A stretch of DNA of 64,000 nucleotides from Anaeramoeba ignava. Lineage: Eukaryota > Metamonada > Anaeramoebidae. Of the stretch, positions 57,401-64,000 are shown one piece after another. Below the pieces are notes generated by a model. The model made no database searches and was not told where the DNA came from. It saw only the letters and a program-made list of their open reading frames with translations. The DNA is taken from positions 186,001 through 250,000 of the forward strand of contig JAPDFW010000069.1 in the NCBI GenBank assembly GCA_028826165.1, in the 5' to 3' direction. Positions within the stretch are counted from its first letter, which is position 1. Each line of letters starts with the position of its first letter. The position numbers were made by a program, and so were the translations under genes.

Positions 57401-59065
57401 ATGTTTATTCAAAAACTAAATTTAATTCAACACCTTTACATTATTTTTGCCAAAATCAAAAACAAGAAAACAAATTTGAAGTTATTAAATATTTTGTTGA
57501 AAAAGGAATTGATATTCATTCACAAAATGATAGAAATGAAACGATTTTACATTATGTTTGTCAATCAAATTCACTTGAAATTATCAAATATATTGTTGAA
57601 AAAGGAGTTGATATTAATGCAAAAACTAATTATGGCACAACTCCTTTAAAATGTTGAAAAAGGAGTTGATATTTATACTAAAAATAGTTATGGCACAAAT
57701 CCTTTACATTTTGTTTGCCAAAACCAAAAAGAAATTTCTTTCGAAATTATCAAATATCTTGTTGGAAAAGGTGCTGATATTAATGAAAAAGATAATTTTG
57801 GTATGACTCCTTTACATTTTGTTTGCCAATATCAAAAAGAAAATTCACTTGAAATTGTTAAATATCTTGTTGAAAAAGGAGTTGATATTAATGCAAAAAC
57901 AAAATATAACTCAACACCTTTACATTATGCTTGTGAACAAAAATCATTTGAAGTTATCAAATATCTTGTTGAAAACAATGCTGATATTAATGAAAAAAAT
58001 AAATATAATAAGTCACCTCTTTCAATTTCAATTCAAAATCAAAATAAAAATTTAACTCAATTTTTATTGATGAATGATGCAAATATATTTGATTTAGATG
58101 TTGATCAAATTTCAAATCAAGTTATTGAAATATTTCCTAAAGTTTATTCATTTAATGAAGATTTAAACAAATTTTTTAAATCAAATGATAATTTTTCTGA
58201 TATTCAAATTCAATCAAATGATTCTTTTAAATTTAATATTCACAAATTAATTTTATTATTAAGATTTGATAATGATAATTCAATTTTAGAAAAATTTATC
58301 AATATTTGTTATCAAAAACCAAAAGAAGATGTTGAATTAGTTTTAAATTTTCTTTATACTGGATTTCCTAATTTTGATCAATTTAATCAATATTTTATTA
58401 ATTTAATCAATTTCAAAAAAGAGTTTGAAGAAAGCAAAAAAAATCTTTATAACTATTATAGCTATTACAATAGAAATACTTCAACAATTTATGAAATTAA
58501 AGATCTAAGAAAGGATAAAAGATCAAAAGAAATTGAAAATGAAAAAAATCAAAATGAAAAAATAAGAAAATTATTTGAAGAAATTGGAATTGATTCAAAA
58601 TGGATTGAAAGAAAAAAAGGAAGAAAAGGAATAATAAAAGATTTTGAAAAATTATATCAAGAAAATGAAACAAAAGATTTTACAATAATTATTTCACAAA
58701 ATCAAAATCAAAATGAAAATGAAAATCAAAATCAAAATCAAAATCAAAATCAAAATCAAAATCAAAATCAATTTGAAAATCAAAATGAAAAAGAAATCAA
58801 AGTTCATAAATTAATATTAATAATAAGAAGTGAATTATTTAAAGGAATGTTTGAATTAAATGTTTCAGATACATCAAATCAAGTTCATGATTATTCAAGA
58901 AAAAGATATGAAACAATTCAAGATTTTATTTATTTTCTTTATCATGATAAATTTCAAGAAGAACAAATAATTAAAAAACAAATAAATTTAGAAGAATATG
59001 AAGATTTAAAAGATTATTATCAATTAAATTCAAATTCAATAATTGATTTAATTTTAAACAATTAA
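54440..59065 (+). pseudogene. ankyrin/double-BTB paralogue, copy 3, two frame breaks
   Basis: The first frame runs 54440 to about 55840, then breaks where two ankyrin units appear fused by an out-of-frame deletion (AATTCATATAAAAAGGAATT). The second frame runs about 55840-57657 and ends at TTTAAAATGTTGA, again a join of two repeat units missing sequence. The third runs about 57650-59065 with the final ankyrins, BTB 1, the linker and BTB 2, all intact and nearly identical to copy 1. Both breaks look like unequal recombination between repeats rather than homopolymer slips, so decay is more likely here than in copies 1 and 2. A functional allele or a misassembled array cannot be excluded. Confidence 0.65.
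58695..58795 (+). repeat. CAAAAT array inside BTB 2 of copy 3
   Basis: Sense CAAAAT/GAAAAT hexamers in the NQ frame at the same place as in copy 1 but shorter. Confidence 0.85.
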
Positions 59066-59544
59066 TTTCTCTAATAATCAATTTCCAAATCAATTTTCAA
59101 ATCAATTTCCAAATCAATTTTTAAATCAATTTTTAAATCAATTTCCAAATCAATTTTAAATCAATTTTTAAATCAATTTTTAAATCAATTTTTAAATCAA
59201 TTTCCAAATCAATTTTTAAATCAATTTCTTTTTAAATCAATTTTTAAATCAATTTCCAAATCAATTTTTAAATCAATTTCCAAATCAATTTCCAAATCAA
59301 TTTCTAAATCAATTTTTAAATCAATTTCTTTTTAAATCAATTTCTCTAATAATCAATTTCCAAATCAATTTTTAAATCAATTTCCAAATTAATTTCCAAA
59401 TCAATTTCCAAATCAATTTCCAAATCAATTTTTCATTTTTTATTTTTAATTTCTTTTTAATTTCTTTTTCATTTTTTATTTTTAATTTTTAATTTTTCAT
59501 TTTTCATTTTTCATTTTTCATTTTTCATTTTTCATTTTTAATAA
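59066..59544. repeat. AAATCAATTTCC array downstream of copy 3
   Basis: About 30 copies of a 12-bp unit, AAATCAATTTCC or AAATCAATTTTT, at 59075-59430, then TTTTTAATTTCTTTT and TTTTCATT runs up to the next start codon. The unit resembles expansion of the AATCAATTTCCAAATC motif that follows the stop codon of each ankyrin gene. Confidence 0.85.
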
Positions 59545-60279
59545 ATGACAAATCGAGTTGGAAAAGATATTTTTTCAGGATTTTATTCAAGAAAAAATAG
59601 AAGAAAACTTGCAGAAGATGATAATACATTTGAATGGGGAAAACCTGAACATAAAACAAAAAAAGAAGAAGAAAATGAAAAGAAAAAAAAACGAACTAAA
59701 TTAATACCAAATTTTGAATTAAGTGGGAAATTATATAGAGATAATCCAAAAAGAAAGCATGAAAATCAAAAATATTTTGAATCAAATGATGCTTCAATTC
59801 CAGATTCATTGTGGAAATTAATGGTTTTCAAAAATAATGAAATTATTAATACAATTGATTTGAATCAAAAAACTTATTATGTTTTTGGAAATGATCGTGA
59901 AATTGTTGATATTGTTCTTGAAAATCCTTCAATTTCAAAACAACATGCAGTGATTCAATTTCGAAAAATATTAATTGAAGATTCAATTGAAAAAAATGAT
60001 TCAAATTTAAATTCAAATTCAAATTCAAATTCAAATTTAAATTATGGAATTGGAGGTGAAACTTATTCAAATTTGATTCAACTTTCAAAACTTGAAACAA
60101 TTTCTTCAAAATTTGTTATTAAACCTTATTTAATGGATTTGGAAAGTAGAAATGGTACTTTTTTAAATAATCAAAAAATTAAATCAGCAAGATTTTTTGA
60201 ACTTCTTAATAAAGATTTTATTAAATTTGGTTCAAGTACTAGAGAATATTGTCTTATAAATACTGATGAAATTAATTAG
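59545..60279 (+). CDS. SNIP1/Pml1-like FHA splicing factor
   Basis: Single exon, 244 residues, TAG stop. The N-terminal basic region (KKEEENEKKKKRTKLIPNFE) leads to NFELSGKLYRD. This matches the EPNFELSG-L lead-in of SNIP1, DAWDLE and yeast Pml1. The FHA domain (about residues 88-240) has FGNDREIVDIVLENPSISKQH with the key S-x-x-H, then LESRNGTFLNN and KFGSSTREYCLIN. All are close to SNIP1 (SCSKQHAVFQ, SGNGTFLNN, GFSSREYVL). A Ser/Asn repeat loop is inserted between strands. SNIP1-type proteins belong to the RES complex or activated spliceosome and to small-RNA processing, in the nucleus. That fits a genome with many introns. Confidence 0.88.
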   Translation: MTNRVGKDIFSGFYSRKNRRKLAEDDNTFEWGKPEHKTKKEEENEKKKKRTKLIPNFELSGKLYRDNPKRKHENQKYFESNDASIPDSLWKLMVFKNNEIINTIDLNQKTYYVFGNDREIVDIVLENPSISKQHAVIQFRKILIEDSIEKNDSNLNSNSNSNSNLNYGIGGETYSNLIQLSKLETISSKFVIKPYLMDLESRNGTFLNNQKIKSARFFELLNKDFIKFGSSTREYCLINTDEIN

Positions 60280-60371
60280 AAACAAAAAATCAAAAAAAAA
60301 ATATAAGAAATTAAAAAATAATTTGTTTGTTTCTTAGTTTGTTTTTTGTTTTTGGAAATGAATCTAATTTT

Positions 60372-63300
60372 TCAAAAAATATCTGATTTAAATTTTTCAA
60401 ATCTTTCCAAAAATACATCATCTTTTAAAAATAAATCTTCATCAAAACCTTGATAAATTTGCTTCTCAAGAATTTTTTGCTTCATTTCTTTTATACTTTT
60501 GAGTTTTAAATCTTCAATAGAAATTTGTTTGTTAATAAAATCAAGTCCATCAATAGAAACATTATGAGAAATATGAGGAAAAACAGAAGAAAAAACTTTT
60601 TCCGATTCTTGAACAACAATTGAGGATGTGGAATGTGATGTTATTTTGAGAATATCCAATAACTCTTCATATCCAATTTGGTTCCAATCCATTCTAAATG
60701 AAGTTAATACACTTGGAATCATTTTCAAAATGATTATTTTCAATTGATGATTTTGATTTGAACTAAATAGTAAGAATATTTTCAAAATTGAAATGAAAAA
60801 ATATCCATTTGTTTGAGAGCTTTCTGCAAATATTTTGAAAAATTCTGTTATAAATTCATTTTCTTGATTATTTTCTTCAATTTTTAAGTTTGATTTGAAA
60901 AGATTGTAGAATTTAACAGAAAATGATTTATGAAAACTTTTGCATTTTTGAGAAAATTGATGAATTTTTTCTTTTGCTTCTTCTTGTTGACCTGCTAAAA
61001 ACACAATCCCACATATTAATATATAAGACAATAAGAGATGATTATTTTGTGTTGAAAGAACTTTCTCCATTGAGATTGCAAACATTTCCAAAATTTCCAT
61101 TGAAGAATCAACAAATGATTCAATTGTGAATCCTCTTATTATTGCTCTAATAATTGGGGTATCCACTGAAGATCTCTGACTAGATTTTGTTTTATCAAGC
61201 CAAATTGGCATTGTGTTTATAAATATTTGATTTGGATCGAAATTTCTTTGCGGTTTCAAAAGTGCCAATAAAGACATAATTTCCAATCCTTTTTCGAATA
61301 TTTTGGATGAATATGAGAAAAGTAATAAAGATCCAAATTTCGCAATTTGTGTGAAAGATTCAGCCGATAATTCCTTGTGATGATTCTTGATAATCTCTGT
61401 AAAAATTGCTGTTATATTCCCAAATAACTCCCATTTTTGTTGTTCGAATGTTGACAATCCAAAAATAATCAATCTTTGAATCAGTAATTCTGGATAATTT
61501 TTTGTTAATAAATAAAATCCATTCAAACAATTATTAGCAAGTTTTTCATCCTCTGTTCTAATTGCCCAAGAAAACATGATATCTTTCCATTTTTCTCCGA
61601 AATTTGGTTGTAATTCCTGGAAAAAATCAACGAGCATACTCAATATTTTTGCATTTTTCTCATTTCTTTCCAATAATTTTGATTTTTGCATTGATTTGAT
61701 CAACTCAAGTAATTCTTCTGAATTTTTCTTTATTTCTTGCTTTTGTGAATATTGGATCACAAGCGAATTAATCAGATAGTAAATGATATTATTTCCAATC
61801 TCGTTATTTGGATTCTTAACAAATGAGTGTTGAAGAAACACAGGAATTTCTTCAACACAAAAAATTCCATTTTCAAAAATAAGATCGTCAAGTAATAAAA
61901 TGATTGTTTCTTGATACGGAGATGATTCTGTAATTTTTTCTTTTGTTTCTTTATAGAATTTGTTGATGTTTGATGAACAAACTTTGAAATTCATTAAATA
62001 CTTTGCAAAAAATTTAAACGCATATTTTGGATCTTTTCGACAAATATTCACATTGATAACTTTCAATAAAGAAATTGAATATTTAGTTGTTGTTTTCTGA
62101 TCCTTATCTGGAGTGAATTTTTGCAAGAGATGTTCCAAAACAAAATCTAGTATTTTTGCTTTTGAATTTGAAACAGTGTCACTATCTTTTGTAGAATTAT
62201 GAGATGATTTTTTTCCAAATAAACTTTTCCATAAAGAAGATAAAGAGGGAATGAGATAATTATCATTAAAAAACTCATTGCTCAATTCAATCATTGAATC
62301 AAGTATATTTTTTGCCGATTCAATTTCTTTTGAAACAAAATGAGGGAAATTTCTTGTGAAATATCGAAGAAGTTGAACAATTCTAAATCTTGTTTGTTGC
62401 TGAAGAAATTTGACTTTCTTTGAAATTTCCATGATAATTTGAGATGAATATTGAGGGAATTTTGGAGCGATTGAATCAAAGTATTTTTTTGCAAGATTAA
62501 AATAAACATGTTGATTTGGATGAGTGATTGATGCAAGAACATTGAGACCTTCTTTTCCTGGATGAATTGGATTGTTTTTCAATTTGGATAATCCAATTAC
62601 AAGATCGTGAGCAAATGATCGGATATTATTTTCTTCAGAATTGATATGAATTAGAATCAAAGCAAGTATTTTATGAATAGGAATCCCAATTTTTTCATCC
62701 GAAATCCATTTGTCGGGATTTTCTTTAATATTTTGAACCAAAGCTTGAAAAAAATGGGTTAATTTTAATCTGGATGTTTCTTTTTCATTCATTATCAAAT
62801 CAAAGGATTGATCCAAATAAAAATTACAGTGTTGAATGTTATTTTTCAGAAAGGAAAATAAGAAATATTGAATTTGTTGATCATCCAAATTGAGTTCTGT
62901 TGCCAAACCGATTGCTTTGTTTAGAATTTCAAGTCCAATTTTTAATTCTTGATTTTCATTTTTGTAAAGATTTAGAAGAATTGCCAAAGAATTGAAAGAA
63001 TTTTGCAAAATTTTCTTCTTTTCTTCTTTATTCTGTATTTTTTTCAAAATGGATTCATCAAATAATTGGATTAAGAACATGATTATTGAATAAATTTGAT
63101 TTTGATTTTGATTTTGATTTTCATTTTTTTGGATTTTATCAAAATAAACTGAAGTGATCGAGACAAATATATCAAGATTATTTTTATTAGAAATATCCAA
63201 TTTTTCAACACCATTTTGTGTCCATTTCGAAAAAACACTATCCATAATTTCATTAAGTTCTTTTGATTCATTAACAAAAGAAACAGGAACTTTTTTAATA

Positions 63301-64000
63301 AATTCCAAAATCATTGGTAATAATGAATCTTGAATAGACTTGAGAATTGATGAGAATTTCTGCTGATTTCCTGATTCAACAAGTTTTTTTTCATAATCAG
63401 AAATGACTGAGAGGAAGATGAGAAAAGAATTTGGTTGCATATCAATGATGTGATTAATTGCTTCATTTCTTATACTTTCTTTATCAGAAAGAAGAAATCT
63501 AAGCGCAATAACAAAAAAATTGGAAAGTAAATTCAAATTGATTTCAGAATCAAATGTTTGGAACTCGACAAATTCTTTATCAATTTCGAACTTTGTATTT
63601 CGTGTGATTTGTGGCGAGGTATTTAATTCTTCCTTTGGAATATTTGTTGATTCGTATTCTGAAGATTTGGATAAATTTCTCCCACTTTCAGAATCTGTTT
63701 TTGTTAAGAGCATCAAAGTGTCTCTGCGATTTGGTTTTATTTGATGTTTTTCTGTAATTTTTTCAAAAGGAAATACTTGAATCAATTTTTTGATACTGTG
63801 AGTTGAAACATCCACAATTGAGCACAAAAAATGGAATTGATTCCAAATCAATTTGGATAAACCTGATTGTAATGAATCAGGATATGAAAGGAAAGTGTGA
63901 GTGTTTATTGAGTTAATGAAGTATTGACACAAAGAATTCCAAGCGTAATTAAAAGAATATGAATATTCTGAATAATTTGAATGAATAAATTGAAAAAGTT
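60372..64000 (-). CDS. furry/Mor2/Tao3-like HEAT protein, 5' end beyond window
   Basis: Open from the right edge (base 64000) to a TGA at 60372; at least 1209 residues. There is no start in the window: the frame continues upstream through FIHSNYSEYSYSFNYAWNS. The protein is built of helical repeats. The segment KKYFDSIAPKFPQYSSQIIM, followed by EISKKVKFLQQQTRFRIVQLL, resembles the furry-family pattern of terminal Tyr-Pro-x-Leu-thr then E-I-S-x-R-x-x-x-x-x-x-x-x-R-Q-x-L-L. A neighbouring LSSLWKSLFG then LEHLLQKF helix pair also fits. Furry/Mor2/Tao3 are large scaffolds for NDR/LATS kinases in polarity. There is one small NQ tract near 63100-63125. The HEAT-like fold is clear; the family name is tentative. 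Confidence 0.6.
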   Translation of the reverse strand, partial: LFQFIHSNYSEYSYSFNYAWNSLCQYFINSINTHTFLSYPDSLQSGLSKLIWNQFHFLCSIVDVSTHSIKKLIQVFPFEKITEKHQIKPNRRDTLMLLTKTDSESGRNLSKSSEYESTNIPKEELNTSPQITRNTKFEIDKEFVEFQTFDSEINLNLLSNFFVIALRFLLSDKESIRNEAINHIIDMQPNSFLIFLSVISDYEKKLVESGNQQKFSSILKSIQDSLLPMILEFIKKVPVSFVNESKELNEIMDSVFSKWTQNGVEKLDISNKNNLDIFVSITSVYFDKIQKNENQNQNQNQIYSIIMFLIQLFDESILKKIQNKEEKKKILQNSFNSLAILLNLYKNENQELKIGLEILNKAIGLATELNLDDQQIQYFLFSFLKNNIQHCNFYLDQSFDLIMNEKETSRLKLTHFFQALVQNIKENPDKWISDEKIGIPIHKILALILIHINSEENNIRSFAHDLVIGLSKLKNNPIHPGKEGLNVLASITHPNQHVYFNLAKKYFDSIAPKFPQYSSQIIMEISKKVKFLQQQTRFRIVQLLRYFTRNFPHFVSKEIESAKNILDSMIELSNEFFNDNYLIPSLSSLWKSLFGKKSSHNSTKDSDTVSNSKAKILDFVLEHLLQKFTPDKDQKTTTKYSISLLKVINVNICRKDPKYAFKFFAKYLMNFKVCSSNINKFYKETKEKITESSPYQETIILLLDDLIFENGIFCVEEIPVFLQHSFVKNPNNEIGNNIIYYLINSLVIQYSQKQEIKKNSEELLELIKSMQKSKLLERNEKNAKILSMLVDFFQELQPNFGEKWKDIMFSWAIRTEDEKLANNCLNGFYLLTKNYPELLIQRLIIFGLSTFEQQKWELFGNITAIFTEIIKNHHKELSAESFTQIAKFGSLLLFSYSSKIFEKGLEIMSLLALLKPQRNFDPNQIFINTMPIWLDKTKSSQRSSVDTPIIRAIIRGFTIESFVDSSMEILEMFAISMEKVLSTQNNHLLLSYILICGIVFLAGQQEEAKEKIHQFSQKCKSFHKSFSVKFYNLFKSNLKIEENNQENEFITEFFKIFAESSQTNGYFFISILKIFLLFSSNQNHQLKIIILKMIPSVLTSFRMDWNQIGYEELLDILKITSHSTSSIVVQESEKVFSSVFPHISHNVSIDGLDFINKQISIEDLKLKSIKEMKQKILEKQIYQGFDEDLFLKDDVFLERFEKFKSDIF

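Noticed and set aside
47255-58055. Leu/Ile/Lys-rich plus-strand frames such as LKLSNILLKKELILIQK inside the ankyrin genes
   Set aside because: They are shifted-frame shadows of the ankyrin consensus and repeat with the same period.
1-64000. tRNA, rRNA or snRNA genes
   Set aside because: Non-coding gaps were scanned by eye for GC-rich cloverleaf or conserved RNA motifs and none was found; a weak or unusual RNA could be missed.
1-64000. Transposable elements
   Set aside because: No reverse transcriptase, integrase, transposase or terminal inverted repeats were recognised. The duplications seen are direct exon or gene copies without element ends.

Overview
This is a very AT-rich piece of a eukaryotic nuclear genome. 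Genes carry spliceosomal introns with GT(A)..AG borders, and all three standard stop codons are used. Introns and intergenic gaps are packed with short A/T-only tandem arrays, and many proteins contain long Asn-Gln tracts. The best lineage guess, from recall and not from a search, is an anaerobic amoeboid protist of the Anaeramoeba type: ankyrin plus double-BTB proteins and NQ-rich insertions of this style are typical there. A Dictyostelium-like amoeba fits less well because the tracts alternate N and Q.

Layout. 1-7892 (-): middle part of a giant RNF213/mysterin-like AAA+ protein that runs off the left edge. 7893-10534: minisatellite and AT-rich spacer. 10535-11023 (+): small two-exon acidic protein. 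11320-15874 (-): seven-exon IQ-DH-PH Rho GEF with internally duplicated exons. 16005-17507 (-): PB1 plus two UBA domains, resembling an NBR1/p62 autophagy receptor. 17795-20978 (-): Rrp6/EXOSC10-like exosome protein whose catalytic DEDD-Y residues are mostly replaced. 21253-22125 (-): calmodulin with an apparently intron-split start codon. 22259-29252 (-): HEATR5/Laa1-like HEAT protein. 29253-30780: second minisatellite. 31066-32883 (+): TBC1D20-like Rab GAP. 32984-33392 (+): tiny three-exon Yos1/IER3IP1 homologue. 33636-38507 (-): tandem AAA ATPase. 38674-40187 (-): FHA protein. 40417-43540 (-): SLC45/sucrose-transporter-like MFS gene, damaged in the middle. 43663-44680 (-): 2-Cys peroxiredoxin with an N-terminal extension. 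44956-46338 (-): tail-anchored coiled-coil protein. 46437-59065 (+): three tandem ankyrin/double-BTB paralogues in different states of decay. 59545-60279 (+): SNIP1-like FHA splicing factor. 60372-64000 (-): furry/Mor2-like HEAT protein, open at the right edge.

Most genes are unrelated housekeeping genes and do not form an operon-like system. Some share a theme. TBC1D20 and Yos1, neighbours 100 bp apart, both act at the ER-Golgi step, and HEATR5 is also a trafficking factor. RNF213 and the PB1-UBA receptor are both ubiquitin/autophagy proteins. Calmodulin lies near a GEF with two IQ-like motifs.

The most unusual signals are: the pseudo-nuclease Rrp6; the mosaic ankyrin/BTB array; a CAAAAT hexamer that is always on the sense strand and in the NQ frame; exon-scale tandem duplications inside the GEF and transporter genes; a 14-nt micro-exon; and at least nine single-step frame breaks, mostly in homopolymers or repeats. 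The frame breaks suggest indel errors in the assembly, or real decay.
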